Positions 6,615-14,991 of a stretch of DNA of 64,000 bases are shown piece by piece. The notes below the pieces were generated by a model. The model was not told the DNA's origin, did not search any database, and was given only the letters and a program-made list of their open reading frames with translations. Numbering within the stretch: position 1 is the first letter of the stretch; each line of letters starts with the position of its first letter. The position numbers and the translations under genes were made by a program. Origin of the DNA: Cellvibrionaceae bacterium (GTDB lineage Bacteria; Pseudomonadota; Gammaproteobacteria; Pseudomonadales; Cellvibrionaceae); assembly GCA_021151695.1 (NCBI GenBank), contig JAGKWU010000019.1:1-64000 (forward strand). Direction: 5' to 3'.

Positions 6615-7778
6615 TTAACGTGCCTTTCCACAGAGCCTCAACCAGACGAAGCCTATAATCCCTGCTGTTAATGAAGCAAGCAAAATCGCCATTTTGGATG
6701 CGTTAATAATATTCGCATCGCCGACAAAAGCGAGGTTAGTGATAAAGATCGACATAGTAAAACCTATGCCACCCAGAACGCCCGCGCCCATGACCTGCTT
6801 CCATTTTAAATCAGCGGGTAGACTGCAGAGGCCGATGGCAACAGCAAGAAATGCAAACAAGGTAATGCCCAAGGGTTTGCCGATAACGAGCCCCATGAGT
6901 ATGCCAAGGCTATTGGTGCCGGCTAATTCGTCGGCCCAGCCAGCGCCAATAATAACGCCCGTATTGGCCAGCGCAAATAACGGCAAAATTAAAAAGGCAA
7001 CCGGCTTGTGCAATATATGTTCGAGCCTGTGTGAAGGCGATTCGAGATCTTCGTCTTTTTTGGAGTAAGGAATGGCGAATGCGAGAAGCACGCCGGCGAT
7101 AGTCGCGTGCACGCCCGAGTTGAACATGAGATACCACATGATGGCGCCACCGATTAAATAGGGGAGCAACGCGGTAATACGCAACATGAGATTCATGATG
7201 AGCATCAGCCCAAACACACCCAGGGCACCTAACAAATAAAATGTATTTAGCTTGGCTGTGTAAAAAATCGCAATGACAATGATCGCGCCCAGATCGTCGA
7301 TCACCGCGAGTGCTGTGAGAAATATTTTTAAGGACGCGGGCACATGATTACCGAGTAATGCCAACACCCCCAGTGCAAATGCAATATCCGTTGCCATGGG
7401 AATTCCCAAGCCTGGCTGGGTTGATGTGCCGGCGTTCCAGCCAAAATGAATGAGTGCCGGTACCGCAATACCGCCCACTGCCGCCACGATTGGCAACAGT
7501 GCTTTTTTAACCTGGGATAATTCACCGCTGTAAAGTTCGCGTTCCAGCTCAAGGCCAATCAGCAAAAAGAAGATAGCCATCAGGGCATCGTTAATCCAAT
7601 GCTCGATGCTGAGCCCTGCGATGTAACTGTGCCACAAACCCAGATAAGTGTTACCAAACGGGCTGTTGGCAATAGCGAGGGAGACCAGCGTGCAAAAAAT
7701 CAGTAGCAGGCCACTGGCTTTTTCGGAGTTGAAGAAACGTTGAAAACTATTGGATAGCGGAATTGGGGTTGCCGTCAT
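6615..7778 (-). CDS. nhaA: Na+/H+ antiporter NhaA
   Basis: This is an inner-membrane antiporter exporting sodium (or lithium) in exchange for protons, about 387 aa with the usual 12 membrane helices. The key acidic residues are present: Asp131 in ATDIAFALG and the pair Asp161-Asp162 in VIDDLGAI, equivalent to Asp133, Asp163 and Asp164 of E. coli NhaA. The ATG at 7778 was chosen because AAGGA stands seven bases upstream and the protein then begins like the family; a longer frame to 7823 adds unrelated residues. pldA follows 4 bp after the stop. No NhaR-type regulator is adjacent. Confidence 0.93.
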   Translation of the reverse strand: MTATPIPLSNSFQRFFNSEKASGLLLIFCTLVSLAIANSPFGNTYLGLWHSYIAGLSIEHWINDALMAIFFLLIGLELERELYSGELSQVKKALLPIVAAVGGIAVPALIHFGWNAGTSTQPGLGIPMATDIAFALGVLALLGNHVPASLKIFLTALAVIDDLGAIIVIAIFYTAKLNTFYLLGALGVFGLMLIMNLMLRITALLPYLIGGAIMWYLMFNSGVHATIAGVLLAFAIPYSKKDEDLESPSHRLEHILHKPVAFLILPLFALANTGVIIGAGWADELAGTNSLGILMGLVIGKPLGITLFAFLAVAIGLCSLPADLKWKQVMGAGVLGGIGFTMSIFITNLAFVGDANIINASKMAILLASLTAGIIGFVWLRLCGKAR

Positions 7779-7927
7779 GATATGTCCTTGAATATTGCGC
7801 GGCGGCCCGACCAACGCAAACACCTGCTACACCCGACCGGTATTAGCACCCGGGACGAGTATAACCCATGACGAAACAAGATAGGCGTATCAGCCACCTT
7901 GTACGCATGAACAATAAGCGGCATAAC

Positions 7928-7971
7928 AAAAATGGAGGAGCCAATCCGGTTCCAACCGGAAAACCTCCTCC
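7928..7971 (-). terminator. Rho-independent terminator for the 7982-8311 gene
   Basis: A nested stem (ggagga 7934-7939 with tcctcc 7966-7971, and inside it tccggtt 7945-7951 with aaccgga 7954-7960) is followed on the minus strand by a run of five T (7932-7928). It begins 10 bp after the stop codon of the upstream gene. Confidence 0.75.
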
Positions 7972-7981
7972 GGGGCAAAAA

Positions 7982-8311
7982 CTAGCGTCTTAATTTTTGC
8001 AGATGTTCTTTCATCAGCTCCAGAAATTTGGGTGTATAACCATCGTCTGCGTAAATGGGATTACCAAATTCATCCTCGCCAGTTTGTTTTACGCCCTGCA
8101 CATAAGGGAAGGCTTCCTGGGCTTCGTCGAGGGCGGAGTGCAATAATTCTGCAACCACTTCGTCATAACGCAGTGCGGGAAACAAATCGGCTAATGCAGC
8201 GAGACGGGCAGCATCGTGAATAGGGATTTGCACTTGCAAGGTGGTTTTGGGGGCATCGTTCTTGATGGTGTTTTGCCAGTGGTTTACTAATTGACGTATC
8301 TTCATAGTCAT
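7982..8311 (-). CDS. Conserved small cytoplasmic protein, 109 aa
   Basis: This soluble protein begins MTMKIRQLVNHWQ, continues with a segment predicted to be helical (ARLAALADLFPALRYDEVVAELLHSAL) and ends with FPYVQG, DEFGNPIYADDGYTP and a helical tail FLELMKEHLQKLRR. From memory it resembles a pseudomonad family sometimes labelled type 1 pili tip component; that label is doubtful because there is no signal peptide and no pilus gene nearby. AGGAGG lies 3 or 9 bases before the two ATG codons at 8311 and 8305; either may be used. It has its own terminator. Confidence 0.6.
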   Translation of the reverse strand: MTMKIRQLVNHWQNTIKNDAPKTTLQVQIPIHDAARLAALADLFPALRYDEVVAELLHSALDEAQEAFPYVQGVKQTGEDEFGNPIYADDGYTPKFLELMKEHLQKLRR

Positions 8312-8413
8312 CTTCCTCCTGCCATTTAATCTAAGCATAGTGCTTCATTGATAGGCTGTCGAAAGATTCTTTCAATTTAATTTTTTATTGATTATTTATT
8401 CATCAAATGTGAA

Positions 8414-10930
8414 TCAACGCTGCCATTTTATAAATGAAATTTCTTGCGGGACTCGTGCATTTGTATTTGCGGGAATAAGGCGCAAGGTAAAATCATCCGC
8501 TTGGCGATCTGTATTTATATCTGCTGTGTATTGATGGCTTTGACCAGCAGCAGATTGCCAACACAAATCAAAAACCAGCGCAGGCGAAGCGACGCAGGGA
8601 TCGGCAATTAATTGCACACGAATAGTGGCAGGATCAAGTTGCGCCAAGTCGATGTCAACGTGCACTTGCACGCCCTGCTCGCGCCTTTTTATATCAACCT
8701 TGTTGAAGTGCAATTGTGGCCATTGGGCTTGCAGTTGTTGCTGCCATTGATGGAGCTGTCTGGCAATTTCATTATTATTTGCCTGGCGATTGCTTATGCC
8801 GTTTGCCGCGGGTAAATAATATTGTTGGAGATAATCGCGCAGCATGCGGTTGCTACTAAAGCGTGGAGTGAGCGTCACCATACTATTGCGCATGATGGCA
8901 AGCCAATCGCGAGCCATGCCCGCCTGGTCGGATTGATAAAACCGCGGAATAACTTCATTTTCTAATAGATGATAAAGCTGCAAAGCATCGCGAGTATCTT
9001 GTTCGCTAATAGTATTCGAATCTGGCAATTGATTGGTCGCCTGCACCTGTCCCATCAACGCCCAACCGAAATCCGGTTGATAGGCCTCGGCCCACCAACC
9101 ATCCAGCGACGAGAGATTGAGGCCGCCGTTAACCAGTACTTTCATACCGCTGGTACCGCAGGCCTCCCAGGGACGACGCGGCGTATTAATCCAAAGATCG
9201 ACACCCTGCACAAGTTGCTGCGCAAGCGCCAGATCATAATCCTCAATAAATACCACGCGCTCGTGCACTTCTGGCCGGCGCAGGAATGTTTGCCAACGCT
9301 CCAGGGCCCGCTTGCCCTGCTGATCAGCTGGATGGGCTTTGCCAGCGATTATGAGCTGCACGGGCCGCTCGGGATTGTTGAGTAACCGCACCAGGCGCTC
9401 TTCATCAGTGAGCAATAGATCCGGGCGCTTGTATTCGGCAAAGCGGCGGGCAAAGCCCATTGTAAAAATGGCCGGATCAAGGCGACGCTTACGTTCAGTA
9501 TCAGATGAAGTATCACCCTGGCAGCCAAGCCGGCGATGCACATAGTCCACCAATCGCTCTCGCCCTTTGTTAGCCAAGGCAGCCAGCGCCTCATCTGTAA
9601 GCGTATTTCGGTCTGATTGATTAAAGAGCTTGAGATCGCCGCGCCAGCGCTGACGGCCGTAGGCGTTGGTCCAGAGCTCATCTGCTGCCGGTGAATCCCA
9701 GGTTGGCATATGCACGCCATTAGTCACAAAGCCCACCGGCACTTCGCGCTGAGGCCAGCGAGGGAACAAGGGCTGAAAGATTTGCTGACTCACTTGCCCG
9801 TGCAATTGGCTCACGCCGTTGCTGTAACCGCAGGTGCGCATGGCGAGATAGGCCATATTGAAGGGCTCGCCCGCATCATTCGGATTGGCGCGGCCCAGCT
9901 GCATAAGTTCCGCTACCGATATGCCCAGCTTCTGTGCGTAGCGAGTCGCATATTGGTTGAGTAGCGTTTCGGGATAAGTATCAAACCCCGCCGCGACAGG
10001 CGTGTGGGTAGTGAATAGATTGCCGATACGCGTCGCCCAGAGCGCCTGCCAAAAATCCAGCCCGTGTTTTTGCTGATAGCAGCGAATGCGCTCCAAGGTT
10101 GCAAAGGCGGCGTGGCCCTCGTTGAGATGGCAAATATCCACCGGCAGACCAAGCTGTTCGATCAAACGCCAGCCGCCAATGCCCAGGGCAATCTCCTGTA
10201 ATAGCCGCAACTCGGTGCCGCCACCGTAAAGTTTGCTAGTAATGCAGCGGTCGCCCGGCTGGTTAGATGGATCGTTGCTGTCGAGCAGATAGAGCGTCAC
10301 CCTGCCCACCTGGACGCGCCAGATGCGGAAGTTAATCTGGCGAGAAAACAATTCCAGGCTGACATGCACCCAGCTGCCGTCCGCCCGTAATAGCGGCGCT
10401 ATGGGCAGGCCAGCGGGATCGTTATAGAGGTAGTTTTCCTGTTGGTGGCCATCGGGGGAAAGACTCTGGTGAAAATAGCCCTGCTGGTAGAGCAAGCCAA
10501 CGCCCAGCAGCGGCACGCCCAGATCGCTGGCCGTTTTAAGGTAATCGCCCGCCAACACACCCAGGCCACCAGCATAGAGTGGCAAGGCTTCGCAGAGGCC
10601 AAACTCCATACTGAAATAGGCGATACCGCGCAGGCCGGATTGGCTGTAATGCTGCTGATACCAGGATTGGCGCGTCAGGTGCTCCTTACGTTCGGCCGTT
10701 ATATCGGCCAATTGCGCCAGAAAATCCTCCTGCTGCGCCAGGTGATTAAGTTGCTCGCTACCGGTGAGCTGTATAACGCTGACGGGATTTTGCGTCTGGT
10801 TCCACACATCGGGATTGATGCGGCTCCAGAGCACATCGCCGTAGTGGTTCCAGCTCCAGCGCAAATCCAGCGCCAGCTCGTGCAACACTTGCAAGGTTTT
10901 GGGGAGGGGACGATCGTGAAAAGGGGGCAT
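8414..10930 (-). CDS. glgP: Alpha-glucan phosphorylase
   Basis: This 838-aa enzyme releases glucose 1-phosphate from glycogen or maltodextrin by phosphorolysis, using pyridoxal phosphate. It belongs to the shorter alpha-glucan phosphorylase branch that starts with a domain rich in Trp (DLRWSWNHYGDVLW near residue 23) rather than to the classical GlgP/MalP branch. The C-terminal half has the conserved PLP region EACGTSGMKVLVNGGLN, and FAEYKRPDLLL and FIEDYDLALAQ motifs of the family. A good Shine-Dalgarno (AGGAG) precedes the ATG. It follows ldhA by 27 bp and the secreted glycosidase-like gene lies upstream on the same strand, so intracellular glucan breakdown, fermentation and an exported hydrolase may be linked. 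Confidence 0.88.
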   Translation of the reverse strand: MPPFHDRPLPKTLQVLHELALDLRWSWNHYGDVLWSRINPDVWNQTQNPVSVIQLTGSEQLNHLAQQEDFLAQLADITAERKEHLTRQSWYQQHYSQSGLRGIAYFSMEFGLCEALPLYAGGLGVLAGDYLKTASDLGVPLLGVGLLYQQGYFHQSLSPDGHQQENYLYNDPAGLPIAPLLRADGSWVHVSLELFSRQINFRIWRVQVGRVTLYLLDSNDPSNQPGDRCITSKLYGGGTELRLLQEIALGIGGWRLIEQLGLPVDICHLNEGHAAFATLERIRCYQQKHGLDFWQALWATRIGNLFTTHTPVAAGFDTYPETLLNQYATRYAQKLGISVAELMQLGRANPNDAGEPFNMAYLAMRTCGYSNGVSQLHGQVSQQIFQPLFPRWPQREVPVGFVTNGVHMPTWDSPAADELWTNAYGRQRWRGDLKLFNQSDRNTLTDEALAALANKGRERLVDYVHRRLGCQGDTSSDTERKRRLDPAIFTMGFARRFAEYKRPDLLLTDEERLVRLLNNPERPVQLIIAGKAHPADQQGKRALERWQTFLRRPEVHERVVFIEDYDLALAQQLVQGVDLWINTPRRPWEACGTSGMKVLVNGGLNLSSLDGWWAEAYQPDFGWALMGQVQATNQLPDSNTISEQDTRDALQLYHLLENEVIPRFYQSDQAGMARDWLAIMRNSMVTLTPRFSSNRMLRDYLQQYYLPAANGISNRQANNNEIARQLHQWQQQLQAQWPQLHFNKVDIKRREQGVQVHVDIDLAQLDPATIRVQLIADPCVASPALVFDLCWQSAAGQSHQYTADINTDRQADDFTLRLIPANTNARVPQEISFIKWQR

Positions 10931-10957
10931 GCAGCACTCCTGGCTGAATCCTGTCGG

Positions 10958-11947
10958 TTAATCGACCCTGAAGACTTTATCGAGTTCACCCGCGGCAAAA
11001 TGATCAATATTGGCCAGCGTAATGCTGCCTATTGCCGTCAACGCCTCACGGGTAAAAAAGGCCTGGTGGCCGGTGATCACAACATTAGGGAACGTCAGCA
11101 AGCGCGCAAATACATCGTCTTGCAGTAGCTCATCGGAATAGTCCTCAAAAAACAGCTCCGCCTCTTCTTCGTAAACATCCAGGCCGAGATAGCCAATCTT
11201 TTTACTTTTAAGGCCCGCAATAACGGCGGGGGTATCTATCAAACCACCACGCCCGGTGTTGATTAACATTACCCCGTTTTTAAGCTGGGCGATAGTTTGC
11301 GCATTAATAAGATGATGGGTTTGCGGTGTGAGTGGGCAATGAAGGGAAATAACATCCGCCCGGGGCCAGATATCGGCAAGCGGATAATAGGCCACACCCT
11401 TTTCCAGCAGTATTTGGGCGGGATAAGGATCGTAGGCGATAAGCTTGCACCCCAGCCCCTGCATAATCCCCGCAAACACCTGCCCGATTTTGCCGGTACC
11501 AATGACAGCAACTGTTTTGCCGGCCAGATCAAACCCCAGCAAACCATTCAGGGAATAATCGTTTTCGCGCACGCGATGATAGGCTCGGTGCAAATGACGA
11601 TTGAGCATCAGGATCAACGCCAACGAATGCTCTGCCACAGCGTGCGGTGAGTATTCAGGCACGCGCGCCACCAGAATGCCGTTTTGTTTCGCAGCTACGA
11701 GATCTACCTGGTTATAGCCAGCACAGCGCAAGGCCACCAACTTTATTCCCGCCTTTGCCAGTTGTTGTAAAACCGGCGCGGAGAGTTCGTCATTTACAAA
11801 GCAACACACAGCCGCGCAACCTTGTGACAGCGCAGCCGTGTTTTCATGGAGAGGGAACGGGAGGAACAGCAATTCATGGCGGCCCTGATTGGCGCCGCTC
11901 AGAAATTCTTCATCGTAAGGTTTGGTACTGTAAACGGCGACCTTCAT
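10958..11947 (-). CDS. ldhA: D-lactate dehydrogenase (NAD-dependent)
   Basis: This 329-aa member of the D-isomer 2-hydroxyacid dehydrogenase family reduces pyruvate to D-lactate. The Rossmann motif GTGKIG is near residue 152. The C-terminal signature, beginning EEEAELFFEDYSDELLQDDV and ending NVVITGHQAFFT with the catalytic His, is typical of fermentative LdhA. The substrate-binding Arg lies in RCAGYN (about residue 75). AAGGAG sits five bases before the ATG at 11947. It is 27 bp upstream of glgP, which suggests cotranscription. Confidence 0.88.
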   Translation of the reverse strand: MKVAVYSTKPYDEEFLSGANQGRHELLFLPFPLHENTAALSQGCAAVCCFVNDELSAPVLQQLAKAGIKLVALRCAGYNQVDLVAAKQNGILVARVPEYSPHAVAEHSLALILMLNRHLHRAYHRVRENDYSLNGLLGFDLAGKTVAVIGTGKIGQVFAGIMQGLGCKLIAYDPYPAQILLEKGVAYYPLADIWPRADVISLHCPLTPQTHHLINAQTIAQLKNGVMLINTGRGGLIDTPAVIAGLKSKKIGYLGLDVYEEEAELFFEDYSDELLQDDVFARLLTFPNVVITGHQAFFTREALTAIGSITLANIDHFAAGELDKVFRVD

Positions 11948-12012
11948 AGGAACTCCTTACACATTGTGTGACGGCTGGCGAGCATCCTGAGCAGCGCCAG
12001 CCGTAGGCGCCG

Positions 12013-14634
12013 CTATTCGATTCGCGTGAGACTAAACCCTGCAATACTGGCTTTGTTAACCGGACCAGTAAGACCGCCCGAGCCTTTATAGCTACTGTTG
12101 GCCTGTAGGTAACTCATATTAAAAAAGTCTCCTACCGCAAGACTATAGCTGCCCTTATCCAGCCAGACTTTGATCTCGGTGGAACTTTTCAGCGGATATT
12201 GGCCTTTTTCATCGCTCAGGTTAGGCATCTGCACTACGGAGCGCTGCTGCAATTTGCCCTCGCCGTTAAAGATGCTCAGCGTCTTCACTGCATTGGTAAC
12301 ACCGGAATCTATGGTGTGCTGGCGATTGTTGTAGCGAACATAAAGTGCATACAGGCCGGGACTGTCGATCTTGATATCGCGCACTTCCAACTTGTCATCC
12401 GGCGCGCCCCAATTGAGCAACACGGGCGCTGCATAATGCGCATCTGTCACTGGCTTGAGATTACTCAACACGCGAGAATCGCTCACGGAAATTTGCTGGC
12501 TTTGTTGCCCCTCGATGCAATAAGGTTCCGAGTGATGGGATTTGTTGCCGCTGCTCATATACACAGCTTCCACCGCGTAGCAGGTGCGCAATTCTGTATT
12601 CGCTTTTTCAGCATCATTCCATTGTAATTGCGCGATGCTATTGGGCAACTGCGCAACACGGCTGGCGACCTGTTTGCCGTTTTTATAAATGTTGTAGCGA
12701 ATATTTTCATCCGGCTTGCTGCTGCCCTCTTTAAACGTCAGCTGATACTTGCCACCTTTTAATTCCGCACTTACCGCGACTGGCGCTTCCGGTGAGAACA
12801 CTTTTGGATTGCTGTGTTCCAACGGATTTACGTTATCCGCCATAGTAATCGTTTGCTCGCGGCTATCAATGTCCCCAAAGGTGACAGTGATGAGATTGCT
12901 GCCTTTGCCCAGCGATGCCAATTTAATATCACCTTTAATGGGCTTGCCGTTAAGTGCAACCGACGCCAGCGGATAAAAACCTGCCGCCATGGCCTCTACC
13001 TTGGGCAAGGTCAACAACACAGAAATCTTGTGACCACGGTAATCCAGATTATCCAAACGCGCTTCTTTGCCGCCGCCCAACAATTCGATAACGGCAGGAC
13101 TCAGATAAGGCTTGATGGCGATCCCCTGATCATTAAGGTGTACGCCAAAAATAGTTTCAATACCCATACCCAGATAAGCGCCTATAGACCACAGCTGGCG
13201 ACGCGAATTAATCATGGGACCATCATCATAAAAAGACTTGCCGGTAAACCATTCCAGATTTTCCATATTGGATAAATGCAAGGCCGAGCCACGCACCAGC
13301 GATTGGATGGCATTGTCTGCCACGCGATAATTGTCTGCTGTTACCGCTGCTTTTAACGCGTAAGCCGTAACAAAGGGCCACATGGCTCGGTTGTGATACA
13401 CAAAAATATTGGGCATTTGCGGATAGTAAACCGGCACGCCCATGGCTGTATTGGGATAGGTGGCAACCACTTTTTTTGCTTGCTCGGGGCTGGCAATACC
13501 GTAAACAACAGCGAGCGCATTGCCGAGCATATCGTATCGACTAATGGCAACAGCATCCTGCGCAGAAGTAGTAGAAGTCGCATAGAGATTTGCGTCAGCT
13601 TGCCAAAAAACCTCGTTGATCTTTTGCTTGAGTTGCGCAGCCCATTGATCGTATTTTGCAGCCTGCTGCGGATTATTTTTTTCACGGGCGAGATCGGCAC
13701 CGACACGCAGCGCTTGATAGTGCGCAACGTTAGTCGATAGCGCTTTACTCTCCGACATACGACTTAAATTATTCACGATCCAGGGCGCGTAGGTTTGGGT
13801 GCGCCAGTCGAGATAAGATTGTTCACCACCGTACAAACCGGCGCTGCTATCAAATACGGCAAGGCGATCTGCCTCCAGGGTTCCGGTCAACGCGGCATAA
13901 GCTTTATCCAGAAATTGCGCGCGCGCTGGGCCCTGCAGACTTTGCAACACGTCTTTTACGGCCAGCGCCCAGGTCACGCGATCAGTACTCACCGGCCAAC
14001 TGCCACCAGAACCTGTGTCTTGTAGAATTTGCAAACTTCCGGCCGGTAAATCCGCCGGAGGCTTCACGCTATCGCGAAAGCCACTAACCTTAAACAACAT
14101 GGAATTCATCACGCGCTGCGGATCGAGATGCGCGAGACCAAGGTTGGCCGCATAAGAAAGGTCACGCGTCCACACGTAATGCCATTTCTCACCCGTTTCA
14201 AAACAATCGCAGGGAATCGATTGCCCATTGTTGTAGCTGTCATCGCGAATCGCGGTCACGCTCGCCTGACGCATGTCGTCTATAGCCATACTGAAAAGCG
14301 CATCAAACAAAGGGCTGTTGCTATGTACTCGCGGATGGGTGGCACTCTCGCTGAACTCGCGTGTTTTTTCTTTATCGTCGCGCTGCTGTTGGGTGGAGCT
14401 GAGGGTAAAGCGACGCAAATCCCCCTGCCCTTTGGCGACAGAGACATTCACCTGCTCAACTTTGCCACCGGCTTCGAGTGGATTGGGTTGAAACAATTGG
14501 GAAAAAGAATCCATAGGCGCTATAGGTAAATCAGGAGATGGCACGTGAGCAGACTGGGCGCTTTGTGCGGAAACCGCAAGGCTAATGGGCGCCAGTACGC
14601 AACCCAACAGACACTTAAGGGAAAGATATTTCAT
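12013..14634 (-). CDS. Secreted six-hairpin glycosidase-like protein, 873 aa
   Basis: A Sec signal peptide ends near SLAVSA-Q (about residue 23). From about 100 to 520 the protein shows the pattern of an (alpha/alpha)6-barrel glycosidase: KWHYVWTRDLSYAANLG, LYGGEQSYLDWR, NIFVYHNRAMWPFVTAY and NLEWFTGKSFYDDGP. The WTRD and HNRAMWP segments recall amylo-1,6-glucosidase and rhamnosidase-like enzymes, but I cannot assign a family. The C-terminal 350 residues contain beta-sandwich regions, one Fn3-like and one (from about 725) that resembles a carbohydrate-binding module. The substrate is unknown; the neighbouring glgP makes an alpha-glucan plausible. A GAGGA Shine-Dalgarno precedes the ATG. Confidence 0.65.
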   Translation of the reverse strand: MKYLSLKCLLGCVLAPISLAVSAQSAQSAHVPSPDLPIAPMDSFSQLFQPNPLEAGGKVEQVNVSVAKGQGDLRRFTLSSTQQQRDDKEKTREFSESATHPRVHSNSPLFDALFSMAIDDMRQASVTAIRDDSYNNGQSIPCDCFETGEKWHYVWTRDLSYAANLGLAHLDPQRVMNSMLFKVSGFRDSVKPPADLPAGSLQILQDTGSGGSWPVSTDRVTWALAVKDVLQSLQGPARAQFLDKAYAALTGTLEADRLAVFDSSAGLYGGEQSYLDWRTQTYAPWIVNNLSRMSESKALSTNVAHYQALRVGADLAREKNNPQQAAKYDQWAAQLKQKINEVFWQADANLYATSTTSAQDAVAISRYDMLGNALAVVYGIASPEQAKKVVATYPNTAMGVPVYYPQMPNIFVYHNRAMWPFVTAYALKAAVTADNYRVADNAIQSLVRGSALHLSNMENLEWFTGKSFYDDGPMINSRRQLWSIGAYLGMGIETIFGVHLNDQGIAIKPYLSPAVIELLGGGKEARLDNLDYRGHKISVLLTLPKVEAMAAGFYPLASVALNGKPIKGDIKLASLGKGSNLITVTFGDIDSREQTITMADNVNPLEHSNPKVFSPEAPVAVSAELKGGKYQLTFKEGSSKPDENIRYNIYKNGKQVASRVAQLPNSIAQLQWNDAEKANTELRTCYAVEAVYMSSGNKSHHSEPYCIEGQQSQQISVSDSRVLSNLKPVTDAHYAAPVLLNWGAPDDKLEVRDIKIDSPGLYALYVRYNNRQHTIDSGVTNAVKTLSIFNGEGKLQQRSVVQMPNLSDEKGQYPLKSSTEIKVWLDKGSYSLAVGDFFNMSYLQANSSYKGSGGLTGPVNKASIAGFSLTRIE

Positions 14635-14991
14635 ACTACATCCTCGTCAGATTGTTATAGCCAGTGGCGGCTAAATTGTTGCCGAAGCGATCTGCTGTCA
14701 ATGATTAACCTGCTGAATTCGTATGCAGCTCATTGCGGGTCTATATTTGATGAGGCTGTGGCCAAGTGCTATACAAAACTTTACTCATTGGACCGAGCAG
14801 GCAAGGCCCGGATGTAACCTGCAATTTGCTAGCGCTTGGCAACGGCGGCGAGTTAGTATGACTCGCGGTTGCGTCTTCTTTATAGAAGCTGCCACGAAAA
14901 AAACAACGCGACGCCCAATGTTGATTTACATGAAACATTGCTGCGCATTAATCATCATCGACTTGAAATAAAAGTGTCTTTGGGAATCTCT
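14635..14991. other. Divergent intergenic region, glycosidase-like gene and hybrid kinase
   Basis: These 357 bp hold the promoters of the two divergent genes. A small hairpin, GCGAGT/ACTCGC with a 7-base loop, lies at 14848-14866. Upstream in-frame codons of the kinase extend to 14869 but encode a segment with no membrane or signal character, so I treat them as leader. No clear -35/-10 pair was identified. Confidence 0.4.
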
